Origin: PRDV01 sp963710865
Lineage (GTDB): Bacteria; Babelota; Babeliae; Babelales; Babelaceae
Direction of reading: 5' to 3'
DNA length: 64,000 nt
Assembly (NCBI GenBank): GCA_963710865.1
Contig: CAVQBR010000002.1
Location: 372,001-436,000, forward strand
Shown piece by piece: positions 51,005 to 59,380 of this stretch; positions within the stretch are counted from its first letter, which is position 1; each line of letters opens with the position of its first letter. Both the position numbers and the translations under genes were made by a program. The notes below the pieces were generated by a model. The model worked only from the letters and a program-made list of their open reading frames with translations, searched no databases and was not told where the DNA came from.

Positions 51005-51859
51005 ATGACACTCAAAGATGCCTTCAATGACATACTAAGGCAGATATCCGGTCAGTATCCACATCAAGCACCCCGCATCGCAGGCTGGCTCATAGAATTG
51101 GCAACAGGAAAACAGGCTTTGCACATCGTCACACATCCGCAAGAGCTACTTACCCCCGAGCAGGTAGATGCACTATCAACCATTCTCAAGCAACTCATAT
51201 CAGACCATAAACCACTTCAGTATATTCTTGGCTCCGTGCCTTTTTTAGATCTCGAACTGATCGTACGGCCACCCCTTCTCATTCCTCGGCCAGAAACTGA
51301 ATATCTCTGCTCATGGCTGATCGAAAGGCTTGAGGATCGACCTTTAACAATACTCGATATGTGTACCGGCACTGGATGCATAGGTCTTTCCCTTGCACAA
51401 GCATTATCCGCATCAACCGTCTACCTTGCAGATAGTTCTCCTCTCGCTTGCACTACCGCCCAAGAAAATGCCCTCAAAAACAACCTCACGAATGTAACCA
51501 TATTCCAGTCAGACCTGTTTACGGAGCTCCCTCATGAGCTACGGTTTGACCTTATTATCAGCAATCCACCCTATGTAACTGAAGAAGAATGGTCCACCTT
51601 AGCACCCGAAATAAGACTCTGGGAAGACCCACAAGCCTTGAAAGCTGGCGAAGACGGACTAAGTATCATCAGAGCAATTATCGAAGAAGCACCTCACTGG
51701 CTGACACCGCATAAAAGCATTCCTTATCAACTCGTTCTAGAGCTTGGCCATAAGCAAGGGCCACAAACCTTAGATCTTCTTGAAAAAGCAGGCTTTCACA
51801 CACGAGCCCTTCATACAGACTTGTCAGGCAAAGATCGTTTTGTGACAGGAAGGATCTGA
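51005..51859 (+). CDS. prmC: Release factor glutamine methyltransferase
   Basis: 284 residues, the normal length. It methylates the Gln of the GGQ motif in RF1 and RF2. N-terminal helical domain, PLQYILGSVPFLDLELIVRP, then the Rossmann MTase: ILDMCTGTGCIGLSLAQAL for SAM and the NPPYVTEEEW catalytic motif. The usual prfA neighbour is not present. The stop overlaps the next ATG (TGATG). Confidence 0.95.
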   Translation: MTLKDAFNDILRQISGQYPHQAPRIAGWLIELATGKQALHIVTHPQELLTPEQVDALSTILKQLISDHKPLQYILGSVPFLDLELIVRPPLLIPRPETEYLCSWLIERLEDRPLTILDMCTGTGCIGLSLAQALSASTVYLADSSPLACTTAQENALKNNLTNVTIFQSDLFTELPHELRFDLIISNPPYVTEEEWSTLAPEIRLWEDPQALKAGEDGLSIIRAIIEEAPHWLTPHKSIPYQLVLELGHKQGPQTLDLLEKAGFHTRALHTDLSGKDRFVTGRI

Positions 51860-52437
51860 TGCACGCTCAAAAGCTTTCTCATGCCCGCCAGAGCTATCAA
51901 GAGAGAACATTGTACCAATGGTTGAAACTTTCAACTGGTCTTTTTATCGCTGCAGGAGTGATTTTCACGCTGGTGTCTCTCACGCAACTGTGGATATATG
52001 TTCAATTAAAGACTCAACAAAAAGAGCTTACCGAAGAACTAGCACTCCTTTCTCAAACTGAGGAGCGAATGCATACCGTAGAACCAAGACTTAAGCAGAA
52101 TGAAGAACTTAATAAAGAGTTAACGCCTTCTTCCGCATGTGCACATTGCCTAACCACCTTATCTCAATCTCTGCCTGAGGCAACTTATTTGAGTTCAGTC
52201 ACCTATACACCTAAGTCGCTCCAGATCGAAGGGTTTGCACCGCATAAAGCAGAGCTCGATGGTTTCATGGCTACGCTTTCAAATAGCTCAGAATATTCAC
52301 GGGTAATTCTTACTACCTCGCAAGAACAATTGTTCGGACTCTTTTTTCGAATCAGCGCTGAACATACCTCTGCCCGTGAAGGCACGCCAATTACCTCAAA
52401 CGATTCTGCCGAGGTTAATGACAAGCAAAAAAGGTAA
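51859..52437 (+). CDS. PilN-like single-pass membrane protein
   Basis: 192 residues. Short basic N-terminus, one membrane segment (STGLFIAAGVIFTLVSLTQL) at about 28-48, a coiled coil, and a periplasmic part with the PilN/GspL-like segment LPEATYLSSVTYTPKSLQIE, then GFAPHKAELDGFMATLSNS. No other type IV pilus gene is near, so the function is unclear. Its start overlaps the prmC stop. A 3' piece of about 125 bases has been copied to 55134-55256. Confidence 0.7.
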   Translation: MHAQKLSHARQSYQERTLYQWLKLSTGLFIAAGVIFTLVSLTQLWIYVQLKTQQKELTEELALLSQTEERMHTVEPRLKQNEELNKELTPSSACAHCLTTLSQSLPEATYLSSVTYTPKSLQIEGFAPHKAELDGFMATLSNSSEYSRVILTTSQEQLFGLFFRISAEHTSAREGTPITSNDSAEVNDKQKR

Positions 52438-52438
52438 A

Positions 52439-52455
52439 GCCTCTTATGAAGAGGC
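52439..52455. terminator. Convergent hairpin, copy 1
   Basis: GCCTCTT (52439-52445) pairs with AAGAGGC (52449-52455), loop ATG. It lies right after the PilN-like stop and before the ankyrin stop. The same element is at 55258-55278. Confidence 0.45.
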
Positions 52456-52478
52456 CCTCCGTAAATTATCTCAAAAAC

Positions 52479-52991
52479 TCAGATAGCCATTGGCCGATTC
52501 TGCAACAGAGCAATCACGAGCTTATACTCATTTGTTTGAGGATGGCCAAGATATTTTTTCATTACTAATTTCAATGGGGTTTCTGGATCATCACCCCTAT
52601 ATCGAACTCTCGTTCGATCAGCACCTGTAGCCAACAACCGCGTGATCATTTCCACATTGCAAGCACTAGCTGCCAAGTGCAAGGGAGTTTCTCCGAACCT
52701 GTTCACTGCATTTACATCTGCGCCTGCGGCTATCAACAAATTAAAGGCACTGAGGTTATTCCATCTAACTGCCCAATGCAAAGGGGTTGCGCCAGAATTT
52801 GTTGTCACACCAGGGTTTGCACCTCTTTCTAAGAGCGATTTAAGAGTCAACACGGATCTTGGTGCAATTCCATGATAATGTAAGGGAGAAAAAGGCACCA
52901 CTATGCTCACTTTGCTTCTCACCATCGCACTCATCGCAAAGCCGCTCGTTAACGCACTTAATAAAATGAATGTTTTTTGTTGGATATTCAT
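52479..52991 (-). CDS. Small secreted ankyrin protein, copy 1
   Basis: 170 residues; AAAGGAG before the ATG. Signal peptide MNIQQKTFILLSALTSGFAMS. Three to four ankyrin repeats: GATPLHWAVRWNNLSAFNLL, NRFGETPLHLAASACNVEMI and TPLKLVMKKY. A paralogue of the same length lies at 55326-55838; they share VNAVNRFGETPLH and LGHPQTNEYK / RGHPQTNEYK. It is part of a duplicated block. Confidence 0.85.
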   Translation of the reverse strand: MNIQQKTFILLSALTSGFAMSAMVRSKVSIVVPFSPLHYHGIAPRSVLTLKSLLERGANPGVTTNSGATPLHWAVRWNNLSAFNLLIAAGADVNAVNRFGETPLHLAASACNVEMITRLLATGADRTRVRYRGDDPETPLKLVMKKYLGHPQTNEYKLVIALLQNRPMAI

Positions 52992-53273
52992 ACGAGACTC
53001 CTTTTTTATACCGTCATCACTGACTGTTTCTCATCTCTCATGAATCAACAATCAATATAAGCTTAAAACTCAATTAAAAACTTCAAACAAATAAGGCCAT
53101 GCGAATCGATGAAACTCTCACCTCTATTTATAGAGCGTACGACGTTTAGAGACTTGATGAAAAAAGACCGCCAATAGAGACATTTTTGATTGCCAGGCTA
53201 TCAGAGAAGGCAATTATTACTACGTTGACAAGTTTCGCCTTGATTGATCGCTACCCATTTCGAAGTGCAACCA

Positions 53274-54635
53274 TTAGGAGCTCTTAAGATATTTTGTCCC
53301 TTTACCGCTACCAATCTTTTTAATCAGATTTTCCTGTAATAATTGAGCCAATCTGCGACCTATTGTTGCGCGGGGAATTTTTAGAACATTAACAATCTCA
53401 CCAATACTTAATTCAGTAGTCAAGTCAAGCAAATTAAGAATCTTTCGGCCATCCTCTGAAGTATGATGAACTTTGTTGAGAAGTTCATCGACAGAAGGCC
53501 GAGGCAGAATGCACTTAATGAAGTTTTCTCCCTCAATAATCTGTGGTGCTTTTAAGCCGCGCTCTTCATAACTCTCGAAGACCAAGCGAAAGCCTGTCCC
53601 CAACTTTTCGCAGTAGCCTGCTTCTCTGAGCACTTTAGAGAGGGCTTCGTTTCGAACATATGTTAAACCCATGTGTAAGTTATTAGAGGTCAGAGGCCCC
53701 GGAAACTCACCGGGACTTAAAATTTCAACGCGATTATCAAAAATATTAATTTTGATCGAGCCGGCAATATGATAATTACGATGAATAATAGCATTGATAA
53801 GAATTTCACGTAGCGCTACTTCGGGTATTTCGAGCTCTTCAATTCTCTGAGTATCTTTAAATGAAAATGATCTTTGAAGTTGCTTTCGGAGAAAGGCTAA
53901 GGCATGAGTATATTGCTCCATGAGCGTACCCTCACACCGAGTAAACGCAATGATATCTCTTCCCGCTACCCCTTTGAAATGAGCACAATTAATCAGCGCT
54001 TCAGAAAAGAACTTTTGAGGTAGTTTTCCAAAAAGCAAAATGCCTGCAACCGTAGGATACTGGCGCCCATGTTCTTCAGTAATAAGGCTATAGGCGTGCA
54101 TAGCTTGAGGCAGATCAACCGATGTGGGCGCATAGGCTCTCGAACTGATAAAATCGATAATTTTCTGAGTGTCCAAATCCTGAAGGGTTGCATCATACAC
54201 CGGACTTGTATCGAACTTTCGCCCCCTTGACTCCCATTGAAGCTCTTGGATTATGTCTGTGTTAGCCCGCAATGTGCTTCTTCCCAATCGGATATACGTT
54301 CCCTTTTCTAGCCCTTCAGATTTGAGATAATAAGGTTTATTAGTTCCAGCGGATATATCAATGATGATAATAATTTTGTCTGCAATATTTTGGGTATGTA
54401 TTAAGGGTCTAATCTGAGGACAGGTTGAATCGTAGATTACATAATCAAGATGCTCAAGAATCTTATAAACAAGCTCTTCAGCAATACCACAAATTGTTCC
54501 ATCATTATCAACGCCCAGTATAAGTCTTCCTCCTTTTTGATTACAAAATCCAATAATGGTTTTAACAATCTGATTATTTTGCGGCAATTCCTTTTTAAAT
54601 TCTAATATCGATGACTCTGGTTGGGGATATTTCAT
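53274..54635 (-). CDS. AlbA_2/Schlafen-type ATP-binding regulator (RecG-like family)
   Basis: 453 residues from the ATG at 54635 with GGAG 7 bases upstream; a start at 54668 has none. Three parts: the AlbA_2 domain (ESSILEFKKELPQNN, GFCNQKGGRLILGVDNDGTI), a GHKL-like HATPase_c_4 region (ALREILINAIIHRNYHIAGS, VEILSPGEFPGPLTSNNLH, GTGFRLVFESYEERGL), and a C-terminal winged helix (LSIGEIVNVLKIPRATIGRR). Family members are often called putative transcriptional regulators or RecG-like, and some sit with mobile elements. A decayed C-terminal copy lies at 57735-58110. Confidence 0.88.
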   Translation of the reverse strand: MKYPQPESSILEFKKELPQNNQIVKTIIGFCNQKGGRLILGVDNDGTICGIAEELVYKILEHLDYVIYDSTCPQIRPLIHTQNIADKIIIIIDISAGTNKPYYLKSEGLEKGTYIRLGRSTLRANTDIIQELQWESRGRKFDTSPVYDATLQDLDTQKIIDFISSRAYAPTSVDLPQAMHAYSLITEEHGRQYPTVAGILLFGKLPQKFFSEALINCAHFKGVAGRDIIAFTRCEGTLMEQYTHALAFLRKQLQRSFSFKDTQRIEELEIPEVALREILINAIIHRNYHIAGSIKINIFDNRVEILSPGEFPGPLTSNNLHMGLTYVRNEALSKVLREAGYCEKLGTGFRLVFESYEERGLKAPQIIEGENFIKCILPRPSVDELLNKVHHTSEDGRKILNLLDLTTELSIGEIVNVLKIPRATIGRRLAQLLQENLIKKIGSGKGTKYLKSS

Positions 54636-54714
54636 GCAAATGCTCCATGGTTGATAACTGATATTCATTATAAATCAATGAGTCATATGAGTCAAATTTT
54701 AAGCTTATGAATCC

Positions 54715-55010
54715 AGCAACTCAGCTAGCGTCCTTGAACCCCACTGAAGTTCGGCTCACATTGCCAGACATGTATCGACTAAATTGCTCTACGCTAGAGG
54801 AAATTTTTTTATCCCATGACTTGCGAGTATCTCGATCCAAAATAACCAGATGGCCTTAGTATCTTGGAAAATGTTCATAGAGGCGGCGGTCCGAGCCGAC
54901 ATCTTCTGAAAGAGGATGTTCGCCATAATAGAGTCTTATTTCGATAACAATCCTTTAAAAAGAGACAGTAGCGCGGATGTGCCTGGAGATGAAGAACCTA
55001 CACCAAGAAG
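54715..55010 (-). pseudogene. C-terminal remnant of an ATPase gene
   Basis: One minus-strand frame reads RLYYGEHPLSEDVGSDRRLY, EHFPRY, stop, GHLVILDRDTRKSWDKKISS. The GHLVI.DR...KSW..KI segment is typical of the C-terminal region of AAA/PD-(D/E)XK-type ATPases common in such genomes. No start. An N-terminal-type ATPase fragment on the same strand lies at 58112-58274. They may be halves of one gene (inference). Confidence 0.45.
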
Positions 55011-55046
55011 ACCTTTCTTTGCACAATACTCGTAAACCCAGCTTAT

Positions 55047-55133
55047 CCTTGATTTTTGACGGTCATTTCACTTAATATAAAAGTATATACAAAGGAACTC
55101 GTGATGAAAAGATTACTGGCTTTGCTCCTTCTA
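55047..55133 (+). repeat. Copied promoter and signal-peptide start of the small gene at 59436
   Basis: Bases 55047-55133 match 59379-59466 almost throughout: CCTTGATTTTTGA, CATTTCAC, ATAAAAGTATATACAAAGGA and the first codons ATGAAAAGATTACTGG. The promoter is kept: TTGATT (55049-55054), 18 bases, TAATAT (55073-55078). Beyond 55133 the sequence switches to the PilN-like gene tail. Confidence 0.85.
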
Positions 55134-55208
55134 CCTCGCAAGAACAATTGTTCGGACTCTTTTTTCGAATCAGCGCTGAACATAACTCTGCCCGTGAAGG
55201 TGCGCTAA
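55104..55208 (+). CDS. Chimeric 34-residue frame: copied signal start fused to PilN-like tail out of frame
   Basis: Starts at the ATG at 55104 with AAAGGA upstream and reads MKRLLALLLLPRKNNCSDSF to a TAA at 55206-55208. The first 11 codons come from the copied start of the 59436 gene; the rest is the PilN-like 3' end in a different frame, so the residues are new. It has a promoter and ribosome site and could be expressed. No function can be assigned. Confidence 0.35.
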   Translation: MKRLLALLLLPRKNNCSDSFFESALNITLPVKVR

Positions 55209-55256
55209 TTACCTCAAACAGTTCTGCTGAGGTTAATGACAAGCAAAAAAGGTAAA
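55134..55256 (+). pseudogene. Duplicated 3' end of the PilN-like gene
   Basis: Nearly identical to 52314-52437, from CCTCGCAAGAACAATTGTTC to the end of that gene, with a handful of substitutions (for example ACATAACTC for ACATACCTC). No start of its own in the PilN-like frame. It marks the left edge of a duplicated block. Confidence 0.85.
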
Positions 55257-55257
55257 G

Positions 55258-55278
55258 GAGCCTCTTATGAAGAGGCTC
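55258..55278. terminator. Convergent hairpin, copy 2
   Basis: GAGCCTCTT (55258-55266) pairs with AAGAGGCTC (55270-55278), loop ATG. It was copied together with the flanking genes from 52439-52455. Confidence 0.5.
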
Positions 55279-55325
55279 TCTGTCAATTATCACTGTAAAG
55301 GTCGATTAAGATTTCTCATTAAGCA

Positions 55326-55838
55326 TCAGACGATGGGCCAATTTCGCAACAGATAAATCACACGTTTATACTCATTTGTTTGAGGATGGCCGCGGTAAGC
55401 TCTCAAAGCTAATTCTAAAGGAGCCTCTCGATTAGCCCCCCTGTGTCTGGCCCTAGTTCTATCAGCACCTGCAGCTAGTAAGAGCTGAACCATTTCTGCG
55501 TTTAAAGCGCCCGCTGCAAAATGCAAAGGAGTTTCTCCGAACCTGTTCACTGCATTGACATCAGCTCCTGCATCTATCAACAGTTTAAAAGCAGTAAGCT
55601 TATTCAATATAACTGCCAAATGCAATGGGGTCACACCAAAATTTATTATCGCATCGGGATTTGTACCGCTCTCCAGGATCGATTGAACAATTGCCACGTG
55701 TCCTCGCGCAACAGCATAATGCAGAGGAGAAAAACTTGAGGTCGGCGGTGCGCCTACCCTGTTTCTCATCATGGCGTCAATCACAAAGTTGCTTGTTAAC
55801 ACCACAAACAAAATAAATGCTCTGGGATATGTATTCAT
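55326..55838 (-). CDS. Small secreted ankyrin protein, copy 2
   Basis: 170 residues from the ATG at 55838, which has AAGGAGG upstream and matches the start of copy 1; a frame to 55883 is longer but lacks a site. Signal peptide MNTYPRAFILFVVLTSNFVI. Four ankyrin repeats: SPLHYAVARGHVAIVQSILE, GVTPLHLAVILNKLTAFKLL, GETPLHFAAGALNAEMVQLL and APLELALRAY. More regular repeats than copy 1. The two are clearly diverged, so the duplication is not recent or has been under selection. Confidence 0.86.
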   Translation of the reverse strand: MNTYPRAFILFVVLTSNFVIDAMMRNRVGAPPTSSFSPLHYAVARGHVAIVQSILESGTNPDAIINFGVTPLHLAVILNKLTAFKLLIDAGADVNAVNRFGETPLHFAAGALNAEMVQLLLAAGADRTRARHRGANREAPLELALRAYRGHPQTNEYKRVIYLLRNWPIV

Positions 55839-56000
55839 ACGAACCTCCTTTTTATAAAAGAATAACTGACTGCTTCTCATCATAGCCCTAAAACTATAGC
55901 AACGAGGATTCTTGTCAATAATAATTTCAATCAGATGAGACCCTTGCGATCAATGAGACTCTGTCCTATACTTAAATAATGAGCAATCTAGAGAGGACGC

Positions 56001-57713
56001 ATGAAACAACTATTACCTATTGGTATCTCTGATTACAAAGACCTTAGAGAGAAAAATTATTACTATGTCGACAAGACACTTTTGATCCAAGAAGTTCAAG
56101 AGAACGGTCAAGTAATTCTTGTTGCTCGCCCCCGACGCTTTGGAAAAACTCTTAATCTCTCGATGCTCCGCTATTTTTACGAACCAAGCGAGACGACGCA
56201 TTCTCTTTTTTCAGATACAGCTATTTGGAAACTTCCTGAATATCGACAGCTGCAGGGAGCATTTCCCGTTATATTCATTTCTTTCAGAACCATAACTGAC
56301 ACTTCGTTTGAAGATATGTTAGCACAATTTGCCTACGTTATAGCAATCGAATTTGACAGACATGCTTACCTTCTCTCAGGCACAATCTTAACAAGCGATG
56401 AAAAAGACCTTTTCAATAAGATTATCTCACGGCGAGCTACGGGAGTTGACTTAGGCAATTCACTTGAATTTCTTGTGCGCATGCTTCACAAATACCACAA
56501 CAAAAAAGTAGTGGTACTTATCGACGAATATGACGTACCCGTTCAAACAGCGTATATCTATAACTTCTATGCTCAGATCATCCCTTTTCTAAAGAAACTA
56601 TTAACAGGAGCGCTTAAAGATCAAGAAGCTCTTGAAAAAGGGGTAGTAACAGGCAATTTAGCATTGGCAAAGGCAGGGATATTCACCGGGCTTAATAATG
56701 TAGACGTGTTTAATCTTACAAGAGCACAAATGTCTGATAAGTTTGGCTTTACCAGCCAAGAGATGAAAGCATTACTAAGCTATTATAACTTTGCCGACAG
56801 ACAAGACGACATTAGGACATGGTACGATGGGTATAGATTTGGAGACACATCAGGAATCTTCAATCCATGGTCTGCACTTAAATGTATCGCTGCCAAAGGT
56901 GAACTTGATCCCTATTGGACGAACACAAGCGACAACATTCTTCTCAAGATGTTGATTGGAGGAGCATCAGAAGATATCAAAATCGATTTGGAATCAGTTC
57001 TTCAAAAGAAACCTGTACGTCATCGAATAGAAGAATCGATTGTCTTTACTGATTTAAGCAAAAAATCAAATCTCATGTGGAGCTTACTACTCTATTCTGG
57101 CTACTTGACTTATACGCATTATGAGATTATCAACAAGGCTAAAGAATGGTTCTTGATCATTCCAAATGACGAGATACAAAAGCTTTTAACCGATCTAGTT
57201 TCTGATATATTTCTCGAATCAATTGTCGGCAAGCAAGCTCAAAACCTGTTAACTGCACTAACAAGTGGTAACGTCAAGGTATTTTCAACGCTCCTTCAAA
57301 GCTTTGTGTCTACAAGTATGAGCACGTTCGATATAACTGCCGATGAGCCCGAAAAAAGTTATCACCTTTTTGTACTTGGCATACTTGTGATGATCCAAGA
57401 CACCTATGACGTTTTATCAAATCGAGAAAGCGGTTTGGGGCGCTATGATATCATGCTCATTCCTAAAAACAAGCAAAAACCGGGCGTTATTATAGAATTT
57501 AAAAAAGTCTGGTCCAATTCCAATGAAACACTTGAGGCAACTGCCGATAAAGCGCTTAATCAGATTATCTCATTAAATTACAAGCAAGAGCTTGAAAACC
57601 GTGGCATCGATGTAATTATCGCCTACGGCATCGCCTTTGAAAAGAAACTGGTATCAGTAAAATGTGCCACATTTTCAAAAGGCAAAGAAGTAACATGTCA
57701 AAGCGATACTTAA
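56001..57713 (+). CDS. AAA-ATPase-like protein with C-terminal PD-(D/E)XK nuclease domain
   Basis: 570 residues; GAGAGG before the ATG. N-terminus LLPIGISDYKDLREKNYYYV and DKTLLIQEV, Walker A ARPRRFGKTLNLSML, Walker B VVVLIDEYDVPVQ; then RTWYDGYRFGDTSGIFNPWS. The C-terminal 150 residues are a PD-(D/E)XK fold: SGLGRYDIMLIPKNKQKPG with the Asp, and VIIEFKKVW with Glu-x-Lys. This matches the AAA-ATPase_like plus DUF1703-type family, which is spread patchily and expanded in some symbionts and often behaves as an accessory element. It lies inside the copied block between the ankyrin copy and the AlbA remnant. Substrate unknown. Confidence 0.9.
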   Translation: MKQLLPIGISDYKDLREKNYYYVDKTLLIQEVQENGQVILVARPRRFGKTLNLSMLRYFYEPSETTHSLFSDTAIWKLPEYRQLQGAFPVIFISFRTITDTSFEDMLAQFAYVIAIEFDRHAYLLSGTILTSDEKDLFNKIISRRATGVDLGNSLEFLVRMLHKYHNKKVVVLIDEYDVPVQTAYIYNFYAQIIPFLKKLLTGALKDQEALEKGVVTGNLALAKAGIFTGLNNVDVFNLTRAQMSDKFGFTSQEMKALLSYYNFADRQDDIRTWYDGYRFGDTSGIFNPWSALKCIAAKGELDPYWTNTSDNILLKMLIGGASEDIKIDLESVLQKKPVRHRIEESIVFTDLSKKSNLMWSLLLYSGYLTYTHYEIINKAKEWFLIIPNDEIQKLLTDLVSDIFLESIVGKQAQNLLTALTSGNVKVFSTLLQSFVSTSMSTFDITADEPEKSYHLFVLGILVMIQDTYDVLSNRESGLGRYDIMLIPKNKQKPGVIIEFKKVWSNSNETLEATADKALNQIISLNYKQELENRGIDVIIAYGIAFEKKLVSVKCATFSKGKEVTCQSDT

Positions 57714-57734
57714 CCAGGCTTAGCAATCGCTTCA

Positions 57735-58110
57735 ACATGCTGTAAAAACTGATCTCCGGCGTATCGTCGCACGGGGTATTTTAAGAACGGTAACAATCGC
57801 ACCAACACTTAATTCAATAGGTCAATTCAAGCAGGTTAAGAATCTTTCGGCCATCATCTGTAGCGTGATGAACCTTGTTGAGAAGTTCATCGACCGAAGG
57901 TCGGGGCAAAGTGCACTCTATAAAATTTTCTCCTTCAATAATCTGTGGTGGCTTCAAGCCGCACTCCTGATAACTCTCAAAGACTAAGCGAAAGCCCATA
58001 CCCAACTTATTACTGTGGCCCGTTTCTCGAAACCCTCTGGAAAGTGCTTTGTTTCCGGCATAACTTAAACCTTTTTGTAAATTATCAGAGGTAAGAAGCC
58101 CCTGGAAACT
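57735..58110 (-). pseudogene. Decayed C-terminal copy of the AlbA_2/Schlafen-type gene
   Basis: The frame 57814-58005 reads FRLVFESYQECGLKPPQIIE then CTLPRPSVDELLNKVHHATD, near identical to the intact gene at 53274. Matching DNA continues on both sides (for example AACAATCGCACCAACACTTA versus AACAATCTCACCAATACTTA), with frameshifts. The N-terminal two-thirds are gone. Confidence 0.85.
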
Positions 58111-58111
58111 C

Positions 58112-58274
58112 TTATAATTCCTCTATATCGGCTTTTGTAAAATCATCTAAGCGCACTGATTCAGCAATACTGTTAAAGGGACTTTGATTGGAATTTGAAT
58201 TGAACTCTTCTTTAACTTTTACCTTATAGTCTCGTAAATCGCAGGCTGAGGAATGCCAATATCCCAAGTATGGT
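58112..58274 (-). pseudogene. Remnant of an AAA_35-like ATPase
   Basis: Minus-strand frame: CDLRDYKVKVKEE, then SPFNSIAESVRLDDFTKADI and EEL before a stop at 58112-58114. DLRDY, then SPFN..AES.RL.DFT...I is the typical run of AAA-like (AAA_35 type) ATPases. The frame breaks exactly where the AlbA remnant begins. Too short to be active. Confidence 0.55.
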
Positions 58275-58285
58275 GAAAATGATGA

Positions 58286-59371
58286 TTATGACGAAGAGTT
58301 CTTGAGCGAGCCATCAAAGAACTTCACAAGTGTTTGCGCTACCTCCTTTCTTACCTTCTCAGGATTGCTGGTAGTTACCCCAAAATACCATGCAAATGGT
58401 TGTTTTAATTGTATGTAATCACCAAATGCATTATGTTGAGAACCAGAAATAGTTTTAACCTGGGCCAAAGTCATGTGTTTCGCAAGGGTCAGAATGTCGT
58501 CACCAAGACCTCCCTCACTTAACAAAAACAAAAAGGGTTTAGCATAGCCTTCGGTCGTATTAACCGTTTTGGTCCACCCATCCATATCAACACCAGCCTT
58601 ACAGCGCTTATTAAACTTACAAAAATCGATAGCGACTCCACCACCATGAGAAGAGCCAAGAACACCCAGGCGTTCCCAATCTATCACTTTAAAGAAAGGA
58701 GACCCGGCCTGACCATCTAACTCTTCCAGTTTTGTAAGAAGAAAGTCACAATCTGCAAGCCATGCATGATGGGCAGCTGTCCTATACGCATAGATAGCTT
58801 CTCGATCAACTTTTTTCATAGCAGATTCTAAGGCTGGATCGAGTCCAATAATGCGGCCATCAAGCACCGTCACCGTTGTATCAAATGGGACAGAAAGTGC
58901 AGCAATTATATACCCATGACTAGCAAGCTCTTCAAGATAGACATTGTCCAGTGGTTCACCCCCAATACCAGGTAAAAAGATAATAAGGGGATAAGGTGCT
59001 TCCTGCAAAGCAATGGGAGCATCCGGTTGGGCAAAGCTTGTTATTCCCGAAAGCAAGAGAGACCACATAAATCGTGGAACGTACGATGAGAGTGCTTTAA
59101 TTTCCATCAGAGCTTTGATGGTATCTTCTTGATACGGAAAGCGATGACCCCTTTTCGCAGAAGAAGGATAAAAAAGAGTGACACCCAATTCTCGCTTCTT
59201 CGAGGGTTGCCTCTGATCTAAACGAGATTCATCTATAAAATGAAATGAACGAGTGCCGACAGCAAAACGACCCGTCGGTTCCGGAAATGCTTTAAACAGA
59301 GGGCAGTAGAGCCAGACGAGCATAATAATGAGAAATGCAACTCCTAGAAGAACTTTTTGAAGCCTAAGCAT
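58286..59371 (-). CDS. PAF-acetylhydrolase-like alpha/beta hydrolase, membrane anchored
   Basis: 361 residues. A signal anchor (VLLGVAFLIIMLVWLYCPLF) at 6-27 places the enzyme outside the cytoplasm. Features of the PAF-acetylhydrolase type II family: LGVTLFYPSS, LIIFLPGIGGEPLD for the oxyanion region, the nucleophile elbow LGSSHGGGVAID, Asp in AGVDMDGWT, and His in SGSQHNAFGDY. It may cleave short acyl chains from phospholipids, which in host-associated bacteria could act on host lipids (inference). Ribosome site weak (AAGGG). Divergent from the small gene at 59436. Confidence 0.87.
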   Translation of the reverse strand: MLRLQKVLLGVAFLIIMLVWLYCPLFKAFPEPTGRFAVGTRSFHFIDESRLDQRQPSKKRELGVTLFYPSSAKRGHRFPYQEDTIKALMEIKALSSYVPRFMWSLLLSGITSFAQPDAPIALQEAPYPLIIFLPGIGGEPLDNVYLEELASHGYIIAALSVPFDTTVTVLDGRIIGLDPALESAMKKVDREAIYAYRTAAHHAWLADCDFLLTKLEELDGQAGSPFFKVIDWERLGVLGSSHGGGVAIDFCKFNKRCKAGVDMDGWTKTVNTTEGYAKPFLFLLSEGGLGDDILTLAKHMTLAQVKTISGSQHNAFGDYIQLKQPFAWYFGVTTSNPEKVRKEVAQTLVKFFDGSLKNSSS

Positions 59372-59380
59372 GTACTACCC

